From assembly GCA_014305015.1 (NCBI GenBank), contig JACRUB010000184.1, positions 1-19,688 of the forward strand: 19,688 nt of DNA. The letters run 5' to 3'. Of this stretch, positions 5,632-13,210 are shown in pieces. This stretch comes from Vulcanimicrobiota bacterium (GTDB lineage: Bacteria > Vulcanimicrobiota > Vulcanimicrobiia > Vulcanimicrobiales > Vulcanimicrobiaceae). The notes under the pieces are model-generated. The model ran no database searches and was not told where the DNA came from. It saw nothing but the letters and a program-made list of their open reading frames with translations. A program made the translations under genes and the position numbers. Every line of letters starts with the position of its first letter. Position 1 is the stretch's first letter.

Positions 5632-6118
5632 AAAAAAGAAACACGCAATTCCCCAAGTCCCCGGCAAGCGCTTTGCGATTGTTTCGGCGCGATTTTATGG
5701 CGAGTTGGCGGACTGGCTTGAAGACGGTGCCCGCCGTGCCTTGAGTGATTGCGGCTGTAAAGCCGAAGACATTGAAGTCTTTGCTGTGCCGGGATGTTTT
5801 GAACTCCCGCTTGCTGCGAGCCGTCTGATTGCGAGCGACGGTTTTGATGGCATTGTCGCCCTTGGCATCGTCATCCAGGGCGAGACCCCGCACTTTGATT
5901 TTGTGGCGGGTGAATGTGCGCGCGGACTCATGAATGTTTCGCTTGCGACCGGAACGCCCATCGGATTTGGAGTGTTGACGACCAACACGCTTGCTCAGGC
6001 CCAGGAGCGAGCGGACCCCAAACGTGGTGACAGAGGATACGAAGCTGCGATTGCGGCTGCTACCTTGCTGCTGATTCCAAAGGAAGCGGCTCGCGAGCCG
6101 GTCGGGTTCCGCCGATAA
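5624..6118 (+). CDS. ribH: 6,7-dimethyl-8-ribityllumazine synthase (RibH), probable ATT start
   Basis: RibH condenses the RibB product with the pyrimidine from RibD to give the lumazine that RibE converts to riboflavin. Conserved blocks in order are KRFAIVSARFYGEL, VFAVPGCFELPLAA, DGIVALGIVIQGETPHFDFV (with the catalytic His) and FGVLTTNTLAQAQERA. From ATT 5624 the protein has 164 residues, normal for the family. The first standard start in frame, TTG 5705, would remove the conserved first strand and is unlikely. The frame is closed at TAG 5588, and no ATG, GTG or TTG lies between there and 5705. ATT 5624 has GGAG four bases upstream. A sequencing error or frameshift could also explain this. 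It sits 42 bases after ribBA, in one operon. Confidence 0.93.
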   Translation: MKTKKKHAIPQVPGKRFAIVSARFYGELADWLEDGARRALSDCGCKAEDIEVFAVPGCFELPLAASRLIASDGFDGIVALGIVIQGETPHFDFVAGECARGLMNVSLATGTPIGFGVLTTNTLAQAQERADPKRGDRGYEAAIAAATLLLIPKEAAREPVGFRR

Positions 6119-6214
6119 CGGAAGCCTAACGAGCGCTTGTTTTCCTTGCTCTACGGCTATATTCTACCGCTCCTGAGTGTAACGTTCAAACGACCGTTCC
6201 ATTTAAGCCTTGGG

Positions 6215-6253
6215 GCGACAGGCCCGTGCTCTGCCGGGCCTGCTATTCGTCGC
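6215..6253 (+). promoter_or_regulatory. Structured leader element upstream of mtnA
   Basis: In the 187-base gap before mtnA, AGGCCCG (6220-6226) and CGGGCCT (6235-6241) form a perfect 7-bp hairpin with an 8-base loop. It is enclosed by GCGAC (6215-6219) pairing with GTCGC (6249-6253). No U-tract follows, so it is not a typical terminator. A TATATT -10-like box lies upstream at 6158-6163 without a good -35. It does not match the SAM-I, SAM-II or SAH riboswitch motifs that I know. It may be a regulatory leader or just the end of the rib transcript. Confidence 0.4.
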
Positions 6254-6281
6254 AGACTCCGGTTCTAGTCTAGGAGCAACG

Positions 6282-6306
6282 CGCGCTTGCCCGAAGGGGT
6301 AGCGCG
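6282..6306 (+). promoter_or_regulatory. Hairpin over the mtnA ribosome-binding site and start codon
   Basis: CGCGCT (6282-6287) pairs with AGCGCG (6301-6306), and CCC (6290-6292) with GGG (6297-6299) around a GAAG loop. The Shine-Dalgarno-like AAGGGG (6295-6299 region) is in the stem-loop and the first base of the GTG start closes the stem. Folding would hide the initiation site, so it could damp or regulate translation of mtnA. Confidence 0.45.
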
Positions 6307-7319
6307 TGCAATCAGCGGCCTTAGAAGCGGTCCGGTACAGCGGAGGCGTCCTCGAGTATCTCGATCAGCGCCTCCTGCCCCAGCAAGAGCGCATGGTGCG
6401 CGCCCGCACCGTGGACGAAATCGAAACGGCGATAAAGACGCTCGCGGTCCGCGGTGCGCCTGCCATCGGCGTTTTCGGCGCGTACGGGGTCGCCCTGTTG
6501 CGCGACGCACTGACGAGCGATAACGAATTTAACGCAGCCGCGCAACGCGTCCGTAACGCGCGCCCGACAGCCGTAAACTTGGCGTGGGCCGTCGACCGCG
6601 TTCTTGCAAGCCACGATATGGTGGCTGAAGCGGAAACGATTCACCGCGAACAGCAAACCATCGACCTCCGGATGGCCGAAGCCGCGCTCGAACTTTTTCC
6701 AATGAATGCGCGCATTATCACGCATTGTAATACGGGTCCGATCGCAACCGCGGGCGGCGGGAGTGCGCTCGGAGCAATCATTGCCGCCGATCGCGCCGGC
6801 AAACGTGTGAGCGTCTACGTCAATGAAACGCGCCCGCTCTTGCAAGGTGCCCGCCTCACGATTTACGAGTTGCATCGCGCCGGGATTGAGGCGACTCTCA
6901 TGGTCGACAGCGCCGCGGCAATCGCAATGCAGCGGCAGAAGATCGATCTGATCATCCTCGGTGCGGATCGCATTGCCCGTAACGGTGATACGGCCAACAA
7001 GATCGGCACGTACGGCCTCGCGATTCTGGCCGCACATCACGGCATTCCGTTCTACGTTGCGGCGCCGCGTTCGACGTTTGATTTCCATATGAACAGCGGC
7101 GCAGGGATTCCGATCGAGGAGCGGCACGCGACCGAAGTGCGCGAATTTGCCGGGGCAGCGTCAGCGGGCGAAAAGACGCCAGTTTATAATCCGGCCTTCG
7201 ACGTAACGCCGGGCCATTTGATTACCGCGATCGTAACGGAGTACGGCATCGTCCGTCCGCCGTACGGTGAATCGATTCCCGCGCTTGCCGATCGACCGAA
7301 CGCGGGAGTCTTGTTATAA
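6306..7319 (+). CDS. mtnA: S-methyl-5-thioribose-1-phosphate isomerase
   Basis: MtnA isomerises 5-methylthioribose 1-phosphate to 5-methylthioribulose 1-phosphate in the methionine salvage pathway, recycling the methylthioadenosine left by polyamine or other SAM-using reactions. The 337-residue protein shows the family marks: TLAVRGAPAIGVFGAYG near residue 38, the catalytic Cys141 in ITHCNTGPIATAGGGSALG, YVNETRPLLQGARLT, and the catalytic Asp221 in ILGADRIARNGDTANKIGTY. The close relative eIF2B-type fold is shared with translation factors, but the Cys/Asp pair and length point to MtnA. The GTG start at 6306 has AAGGGG six bases upstream, inside a hairpin. No other salvage genes are present in the window. 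The stop overlaps the likely start of holA. Confidence 0.95.
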   Translation: MQSAALEAVRYSGGVLEYLDQRLLPQQERMVRARTVDEIETAIKTLAVRGAPAIGVFGAYGVALLRDALTSDNEFNAAAQRVRNARPTAVNLAWAVDRVLASHDMVAEAETIHREQQTIDLRMAEAALELFPMNARIITHCNTGPIATAGGGSALGAIIAADRAGKRVSVYVNETRPLLQGARLTIYELHRAGIEATLMVDSAAAIAMQRQKIDLIILGADRIARNGDTANKIGTYGLAILAAHHGIPFYVAAPRSTFDFHMNSGAGIPIEERHATEVREFAGAASAGEKTPVYNPAFDVTPGHLITAIVTEYGIVRPPYGESIPALADRPNAGVLL

Positions 7320-8296
7320 AATTCTACGACTTTATCGATAAAGCACCGTCGTTCGGAAAGCTCGTGATCATCGAGGGCACCGAACGCACGCTCGCCGATA
7401 TTGCCCTCGATACGATTATCGATCGAACGCTGCCCGATGCGAGCATGCGCGATCTCAATCTCGAACGTTTTCGCGCGGTCGAACTTGATGGTATGAGCAA
7501 GGTTGCCGATGCCGTAGGCGCTATGCCGTTTCTTGCCGAGCGCCGTGTGGTGGTCGTGACCGATACGCAGTCGCTCAAAGTTGCGGCGCGTCGCGAGTTG
7601 TGGGCGGTTGCGCAGAGCGTGCCGGACGGAAACACGCTGGTGCTCTGCGATTTGCTCTCGCCGCGTTCCCAGCGACCGGAGCCTTTTGGTGCAATGGCCG
7701 GACGCACGGCGCTACGCATCGACTCAACCCTCAATGAAGCGGCGCGCACGCGCTTCGTGCAAGAGCTCTTGCAGAAGTTGGAAGCCACCGCAGAGCCGCG
7801 GGTGATCGCCGAACTCTCGAGCAGCCAAGCAGAGCTTTCCGCCATTCGAAATGATCTCGAGAAACTCGCGCTTCTCAAGAAAAAGATCACGTACAAAGAT
7901 CTCGAGGAAGACAGCCTCTCGGTTGAAGATCCCAAAGCGTATAAATATGCCAGCGCGCTGGTTGAAGGCCGCATGGCTGAAGCGCTCGAGATCGCGGCTG
8001 ATTTGTTCACGAGCGATCCGCGCGGCGCCGGAGTTCCATTGGTGAGCGCGCTCGCCACCGAATTTGGGCTCATTTGGGAGCTCGCCCGGCCCGGTGGCGA
8101 ACTGCCGGCGCGGGCAAAGTGGCGCGAACGCGCTTTGCGCCCGGCGGCCGCAAGAATCGGAGAGCGCCGGGCCCGGGCCGCTTACGAACGTGCCGTTCGA
8201 GGCTTCGAGGCAATCGTCACGGGCAAAATCGAGGATCCCCGGTTGCTCGTCGAGATGCTTACCGCCGAGCTTGGAGCCGTCCGAGGGGGCACCTAG
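7316..8296 (+). CDS. holA: DNA polymerase III delta subunit (HolA), probable ATA start
   Basis: HolA opens the beta sliding clamp within the clamp-loader complex. The protein has the delta layout: an N-terminal Rossmann-like domain (GKLVIIEGTERTLADIALD, then MPFLAERRVVVVTD), a middle region with VIAELSSSQAELSAIRNDLEKLAL, and a helical C-terminal domain including LVEGRMAEALEIAADLF. At about 326 residues it fits the family (310-345). The first standard in-frame start is GTG 7364, which would begin directly at the first beta strand. Upstream codons read IKFYDFIDKAPSFGKL, like other delta N-termini. ATA 7316 overlaps the mtnA stop and has GGGAG seven bases upstream. I favour ATA but GTG 7364 (310 residues) remains possible. 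Sequence divergence in this family is high, so the call rests on layout and motifs. Confidence 0.82.
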   Translation: MKFYDFIDKAPSFGKLVIIEGTERTLADIALDTIIDRTLPDASMRDLNLERFRAVELDGMSKVADAVGAMPFLAERRVVVVTDTQSLKVAARRELWAVAQSVPDGNTLVLCDLLSPRSQRPEPFGAMAGRTALRIDSTLNEAARTRFVQELLQKLEATAEPRVIAELSSSQAELSAIRNDLEKLALLKKKITYKDLEEDSLSVEDPKAYKYASALVEGRMAEALEIAADLFTSDPRGAGVPLVSALATEFGLIWELARPGGELPARAKWRERALRPAAARIGERRARAAYERAVRGFEAIVTGKIEDPRLLVEMLTAELGAVRGGT

Positions 8297-8300
8297 CGGA

Positions 8301-8315
8301 GGCGCGAAAGGCGCC
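8301..8315 (+). other. Small hairpin just before purB
   Basis: GGCGC (8301-8305) and GCGCC (8311-8315) pair around GAAAG in the 27-base gap between holA and purB. The AAAGG within it is the only Shine-Dalgarno-like sequence, about 13 bases before the ATG. It may affect purB translation; no T-tract follows, so it should not stop transcription of the operon. Confidence 0.4.
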
Positions 8316-8323
8316 AGAGTCCC

Positions 8324-9739
8324 ATGGATTACACTACGTACGCCTCTCCGTTCTCATGGAGATATGGAAGAGCTGAACTTCGCACGCTGTTTTCGGAACG
8401 CGAACGCCGCCGCTTGTGGCGCGTCGTGTGGGTTGCTCTAGCGCGTTCGCAGCAGAAGGCGGGACTGATCTCGGAACACGAGCTTGCAGATTTGCAATCC
8501 CATCAAAACGAGATCGACATTGATGCCGCGCTTGAGATCGAACGCGAGATTCACCACGATCTGATGGCGGAGATCCGGGTCTTCGCATCGCAGGCACCCG
8601 TCGGCGGCGGTAAATTGCATCTCGGCTCGACTTCGATGGACATCGAAGACAACGTCGAGGTGTATCGCATGCGTCGCGCCCTCGGCCTTATCGGCGAGTC
8701 GCTGCGCGAACTGCTCTTTGCTTTCTCAAAACGCATCCACGAATACGCGGATGCCGTTTGTATGGGCTTCACGCATCTGCAACCGGCAGAGCCGACCACG
8801 CTTGGCTACCGGCTGGCCGTCTACGCGCAAGATTTGCACATCGATCAAGACCATTTGCGGTTCGTCTTTGAAAATATGACGGCCAAAGGAATGCGCGGCG
8901 CAGTCGGAACCTCGGCCTCGTACGAACAACTCTTGCAAGATCCCGGTGCCTCACGCGATCAAGAGCGCGAAGTGCTCCAAACGCTCGGTCTAGAGGCGCG
9001 TGAGATCAGCACGCAAACGTATCCACGCAAACTCGATTACTTAATGCTCTCCTGCCTCGCCGGCGTCGGTGCTTCGCTCTCGAAGTTTGCCGCGGACATT
9101 CGAATTTTAAGCTCTCCGGAATTCGGCGAGGTTTTCGAGCCCTTCGGAAAATCGCAAGTGGGGAGCTCAGCCATGCCGTTCAAGCGCAATCCCATTATGT
9201 GCGAGCGCATCGATTCGCTTGCGCGTTTGCTCCCGGCGTATGCGGATGTGGCGTGGCAGAATGCAGCTACAAACTATCTCGAGCGCACGCTCGACGATAG
9301 CGCCAACCGCCGCTCGATTTTACCGGAGGCGATTCTCTGTGCCGATGAGATTATCTCGCTAGCGCGTCGCGTGGTCGACGGCCTGCGGGTCGATACGCAG
9401 CGCATGGCGCAGAATTTGCGGACGTATGGCCCATTTGCGGGGACGGAATCGGTGATGATGGAGGCTGCACGCGCCGGCGGCAACCGGCAAGAATTGCACG
9501 AGACCATTCGCAACGCGGCAATGGAAGCGTGGAGTGCGCTCTCGCGCGGCGAAGCCAATCCCCTGGGCTCCCTGCTCACCGAAGACGCGGAACTTACAGC
9601 ACTGCTCGATCCTGCAGAAATCCGGCTTTTACTGAATCCGAGCAAGCACATCGGGACCGCCCCGCAGCGCGCCCAAGAACTCGCCAAAAAGCTTGAGCAG
9701 CTTGAGCCGTTCCCTCAACAACGGGAGATTACCGCGTGA
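8324..9739 (+). CDS. purB: Adenylosuccinate lyase, eukaryote-like subtype
   Basis: PurB removes fumarate twice in purine synthesis: SAICAR to AICAR, and adenylosuccinate to AMP. The 471-residue protein shows GFTHLQPAEPTTLGYR, the flexible catalytic loop GSSAMPFKRNPIMCER (serines S281-S282) and LERTLDDSANRRSILPEA. The start YASPFSWRYGRAELRTLFSE, the segment TQTYPRKLDYLMLSCLAGVG and the DDSANRR block recall human ADSL, as I remember it, more than the Bacillus or E. coli enzymes. The ATG at 8324 follows holA by 27 bases. Its end overlaps purC by 4 bases (GTGA). In this operon its AICAR product would pass to PurP. The function is firm; the subtype is a judgement from recalled sequence. Confidence 0.95.
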   Translation: MDYTTYASPFSWRYGRAELRTLFSERERRRLWRVVWVALARSQQKAGLISEHELADLQSHQNEIDIDAALEIEREIHHDLMAEIRVFASQAPVGGGKLHLGSTSMDIEDNVEVYRMRRALGLIGESLRELLFAFSKRIHEYADAVCMGFTHLQPAEPTTLGYRLAVYAQDLHIDQDHLRFVFENMTAKGMRGAVGTSASYEQLLQDPGASRDQEREVLQTLGLEAREISTQTYPRKLDYLMLSCLAGVGASLSKFAADIRILSSPEFGEVFEPFGKSQVGSSAMPFKRNPIMCERIDSLARLLPAYADVAWQNAATNYLERTLDDSANRRSILPEAILCADEIISLARRVVDGLRVDTQRMAQNLRTYGPFAGTESVMMEAARAGGNRQELHETIRNAAMEAWSALSRGEANPLGSLLTEDAELTALLDPAEIRLLLNPSKHIGTAPQRAQELAKKLEQLEPFPQQREITA

Positions 9740-10932
9740 ATAAAGGCATACAAATTGCGCAGGGCAAGACGAAAGTGCTCTACGAACAGCCGGGCCAACC
9801 CGACGTCCTCGTTGTGGCGCAGACGGATGCTATTTCTGCGGGCGACGGCGCGAAACGCGATGTGATTCCCGGAAAAGGGCGCCTGGCGGCGCAGACGACT
9901 GCACGGGTCTTCCGTTTACTGAATTTATGCGGTCTGCCGTCGCATTATTTGAGCGGCGGAGAGGACGACGACAACAACGAGATGCTCGTGCGCCGCTGCA
10001 ATATGATTCCGCTCGAGGTGGTCGTGCGCGGCGTCGCGGCGGGTTCGCTGGTCCGGCGCAATCCAGGATTACAAAAAGGCGCGTTGCTTGTGCCCCGCAT
10101 GGTTGAGTTTTTTCTCAAGGACGATGCGAATCACGATCCGCTCATCGATCCGGAATCGATTGTTGCCAAAGGCATCGCCAGTCCCGCCGAGATCGGCGCC
10201 ATGAGCGAGATGGCGCGCATTACGTTTGATATTCTCTCGCACGCTTGGCGCAAGAAAGACACGCTGCTCGTTGATCTCAAAATCGAATTCGGCCGTCTTA
10301 CCGGCGGCGAGAATCAGGGTATGCTCGTCATCGCCGATGTGATCGATAACGATTCATGGCGTATCTGGCCGCAGGCGCGCGAAGATCTAATGCTCGACAA
10401 GCAACTGTACCGCAATCTCGATGCCGCATCTCCCGAAGAGCTCGAGCGCATTAAGGGCGCCTATGAGAATGTCGCCGATCTAGTGGGATCGTTTCCGCAG
10501 ATGCGCCCGGGCATGGTTGCCGTGATTTGCGACGGTCCGGAATATGTTGATTCCTCAAACCGGCTGGTCCAGTCGCTGCAGATGTTTGGACTGCCCACCG
10601 TCCGGCACGTCGCGTCGAGCATCAAGACTCCCGGATACGTTTTGCAACTCGTACAACAGCTCGACGCGACCTTTGCGCGGCTGCTCTTTGTTTCCGTAGG
10701 CGAGCCGAACAGCGCCTTGCGTGACATGCTCGATAACGCGACGACGAATCCGGTGTTCCACTACAGCGGCACTCCCGAGCAAGTAGCTATGCGTTGCGCA
10801 AAGACGCTTGCAATGGAAGATACGGTGCTCTTTGGGCGCACGTTGCTCATGCAGACCAATTCGCGCTCTGCGATCATGCAGGCCGATGCAGGCGTCAATG
10901 CAGCCGTACCGCCGAACTCGACCCTTGCCTAA
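9736..10932 (+). CDS. purC: PurC (SAICAR synthetase) fused to a degenerate PurE-like domain (PAICS-like)
   Basis: The N-terminal 250 residues are SAICAR synthetase, which joins aspartate to CAIR using ATP. Visible marks are IAQGKTKVLYE, MIPLEVVVRGVAAGSLVRRN, FFLKDDANHDP, LLVDLKIEFG and VIADVIDNDSWRIWP. From residue 256 a second domain of about 140 residues follows with PurE topology (GMVAVICDG, LQMFGLPTVRHVASSIKTP, LLFVSVGEPNSALRDML). The domain order and several PurC motifs match animal PAICS. The PurE signatures are lost: GSxSD has become CDGPEYVD, and SAH(R/K)xP has become SSIKTP with Ile296 in place of the catalytic His. The domain is therefore probably not an active AIR carboxylase or mutase, and may be structural or regulatory. 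The GTG start overlaps purB and has GGGAG eight bases upstream. Confidence 0.93.
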   Translation: MNKGIQIAQGKTKVLYEQPGQPDVLVVAQTDAISAGDGAKRDVIPGKGRLAAQTTARVFRLLNLCGLPSHYLSGGEDDDNNEMLVRRCNMIPLEVVVRGVAAGSLVRRNPGLQKGALLVPRMVEFFLKDDANHDPLIDPESIVAKGIASPAEIGAMSEMARITFDILSHAWRKKDTLLVDLKIEFGRLTGGENQGMLVIADVIDNDSWRIWPQAREDLMLDKQLYRNLDAASPEELERIKGAYENVADLVGSFPQMRPGMVAVICDGPEYVDSSNRLVQSLQMFGLPTVRHVASSIKTPGYVLQLVQQLDATFARLLFVSVGEPNSALRDMLDNATTNPVFHYSGTPEQVAMRCAKTLAMEDTVLFGRTLLMQTNSRSAIMQADAGVNAAVPPNSTLA

Positions 10933-13210
10933 GAATTTCGAGGTTATCGCAAAGAGCGAGCACGAGATTCGCAGCGCAGCGTCTGCAGCCGGACTGGCTC
11001 TGCGTGTCGACGAGCTGCGCCGGATCGCAGATCATTTGGGGCGCAATCCGACGCTCGTAGAAGCGTACGCATTTGATGCGCAGTGGAGCGAGCACTGCAG
11101 TTACAAAAGCAGCCGCCATCATTTAAAGAACTTGCCGACTACGGGCCCAACTGTCGTGGTAGGCCCGGGGGAAGATGCCGGAATCGTCCATCTTGGAGAG
11201 TGGAAAGGCGAGCGGTACGGCGTGGTGGTCGCTCATGAGTCGCACAATCATCCATCGCAGGTCGTGCCGTTTGAAGGCGCTGCGACCGGCGTCGGTGGGA
11301 TCGTGCGCGATGTGCTGTGCATGGGTGCGCAGGTCGTTGCAATCGCCGATCCGCTGCGTTTCGGTCGCGTTGAAGATGCCGATTCGCACCAACGCTATAT
11401 TGCAACGAGCGTTGTTGACGGCATTGCCGCGTACGGCAACGCAATTGGCGTTCCAAACATCGCGGGCGATGTGTACTTCGATGGGCAGTTCGATAACAAT
11501 TGCTTGGTAAACGTCGTTGCGCTCGGCGTAATTAACGAATCGGAAATCATCCATTCAGCGGCACCGCCTGGCTCCGAGGGCTGGGATATTGTCCTTGTCG
11601 GAAAAGCGACGGACGCAAGCGGTTTTGGTGGCGCCGCATTTTCGTCGCTCGCGCTGGATGCGCAAGATGCCGAAGCCAACAAGAGCGCTGTTCAAGTTCC
11701 CGATCCGTTTTTGAAGAACGTTATTATGCGCGCATCATATCGCGTGTTTGAGTACCTGCGCGAGCACAAGATCACTGCAGGCTTCAAAGATCTTGGAGCC
11801 GGCGGAATCATGGGCTGCACGGCGGAGATCTGCTCGAGCGGGGGCTACGGTGCGGTGATCGATTTGGATGACGTCTCCACCTCACAAGAGAATTTGCCGC
11901 CCGCCGTTATCGCCATCGGCGAGACACAGGAGCGTTTGACGTGGATCGTCCCGCCCGGCGTAACTTCGGAAATTCTACGAATCTACAATCAGGAATTCTC
12001 ACTGCCGCAGATTGCGCGCGGTGCATGCGCCACCGTCATTGGATGTGTGTCAAAAGCAAAGCGGTACGTGATGCGCACAGGTGATGAGATCGTGATGGAT
12101 GTCGATATTGATTTTCTCACCGGCACCATACGGGATGAGCTTCCTTTTAAAGAACTGGCCGCTAGCGACACACCCGAACCTTCGGCGATTGACCGCTTAC
12201 GTGCCGACCATCCCGCCGAGGTCCTGACGAAAATCCTAGCACATCGCGACGTCTGCTCGCGCGCGCCGCTCTACAAGCAATACGACGGCGTTGTCCGAGG
12301 GTGCACCGTTCTTGAGCGAGGCGCTGCGGATGCAGGTGTGATCGCGCCGGTGCGCGGGACCCCGCTAGGAATGGCCGTTTCCGTCGCGGGCAATCCGCGC
12401 TACGGGAAGATTGACGCCCGGCGCGCGGCCGAACATGCGGTTTTGGAAGCCGTTTGCAAGGTGGTGGCGGTCGGCGCAACCCCGATAGGGCTGACCGATT
12501 GCTTGAATTTCGGAAATCCGAAAAAGGAAGACCAGTATTCAGAGCTTGTCGCTGCAGTCGATGGCCTTGGACGCGGCGCACGCGCCTTAGGTGTGCCGTT
12601 CGTTTCGGGCAATGTGAGTCTCTACAACGAAGCTGCGGCTGGAAACGCAATTCCGGCCTCGCCCATCGTCGCGTGTATCGGCGCACTCGCGGATATCTCG
12701 AACGTCATTACCCCTGCATTCAAAGGCAGCGGCTATGCACTGTACTATGTGGATGCCGGCGCAAACCACAATAATGGTGGTTCGGTGCTCGCCGAAGTGT
12801 TGGGCATCCAGTTGTCGTATCTGCCCCCGATCGATTTTGACGTGGCTGCCGCGCAGCTTACGGCACTGCGCGCTGCCATGGATGCAGGCCTCATTCGCGC
12901 CTGCAAGGCGGTCGGCAACGGCGGTGCGGTTTCAACGATTGTGCAGATGGCCTTCGCGGCCGGAAAGAATGGCAAACGATTCGGCGCGCGCGTGGAACGT
13001 TCACGTAAATTCAGCACCCTTGATGAAGGCGGCGGCTTTATCGTTGAAGTGGCTTCGCGCGAAGCGTTCGAATCGTTTATACCTACGGTCGCGGCCCATC
13101 ACATCGGGGCCGTTACCGGCGACGCGCTGCTGATCGTCAACGACCAGCGCTTCAATATCGACGATCTTCATGCAAGTTGGTCGGCACCGCTCGCCGAGGT
13201 GTACGCATGA
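10925..13210 (+). CDS. purL: Phosphoribosylformylglycinamidine synthase, PurL subunit
   Basis: PurL is the synthetase part of FGAM synthase: it converts FGAR to FGAM with ATP and ammonia supplied by PurQ. The 761 residues fit the small PurL type used with separate PurQ and PurS. Marks are WSEHCSYKSSR (from residue 54), HESHNHPSQVVPFEGAATGVGG (metal and FGAR binding, near residue 104), KDLGAGGIMGC and the second-half repeat GLTDCLNFGNP and VPFVSGNVSLYNE. I chose TTG 10925 (LPKNFEV...), overlapping purC by 8 bases. The open frame reaches 10808, but those 39 codons lie inside purC, are Arg/Cys-rich and look like a shadow. The ATGA overlap with purQ supports a coupled complex. Confidence 0.96.
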   Translation: MPKNFEVIAKSEHEIRSAASAAGLALRVDELRRIADHLGRNPTLVEAYAFDAQWSEHCSYKSSRHHLKNLPTTGPTVVVGPGEDAGIVHLGEWKGERYGVVVAHESHNHPSQVVPFEGAATGVGGIVRDVLCMGAQVVAIADPLRFGRVEDADSHQRYIATSVVDGIAAYGNAIGVPNIAGDVYFDGQFDNNCLVNVVALGVINESEIIHSAAPPGSEGWDIVLVGKATDASGFGGAAFSSLALDAQDAEANKSAVQVPDPFLKNVIMRASYRVFEYLREHKITAGFKDLGAGGIMGCTAEICSSGGYGAVIDLDDVSTSQENLPPAVIAIGETQERLTWIVPPGVTSEILRIYNQEFSLPQIARGACATVIGCVSKAKRYVMRTGDEIVMDVDIDFLTGTIRDELPFKELAASDTPEPSAIDRLRADHPAEVLTKILAHRDVCSRAPLYKQYDGVVRGCTVLERGAADAGVIAPVRGTPLGMAVSVAGNPRYGKIDARRAAEHAVLEAVCKVVAVGATPIGLTDCLNFGNPKKEDQYSELVAAVDGLGRGARALGVPFVSGNVSLYNEAAAGNAIPASPIVACIGALADISNVITPAFKGSGYALYYVDAGANHNNGGSVLAEVLGIQLSYLPPIDFDVAAAQLTALRAAMDAGLIRACKAVGNGGAVSTIVQMAFAAGKNGKRFGARVERSRKFSTLDEGGGFIVEVASREAFESFIPTVAAHHIGAVTGDALLIVNDQRFNIDDLHASWSAPLAEVYA

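Noticed and set aside
5532..5744. Separate 70-codon gene over the ribBA-ribH junction, or a frameshift feeding ribH
   Set aside because: It overlaps both genes in another frame, has no recognisable content, and the ribH frame is already continuous to ATT 5624.
6215..6253. SAM-I, SAM-II or SAH riboswitch before mtnA
   Set aside because: The stems are real but the conserved aptamer sequences of these classes are not present.
10808..10924. Extended N-terminus of PurL within purC
   Set aside because: These 39 codons are Arg/Cys-rich, not PurL-like, and overlap the PurE-like domain in another frame.
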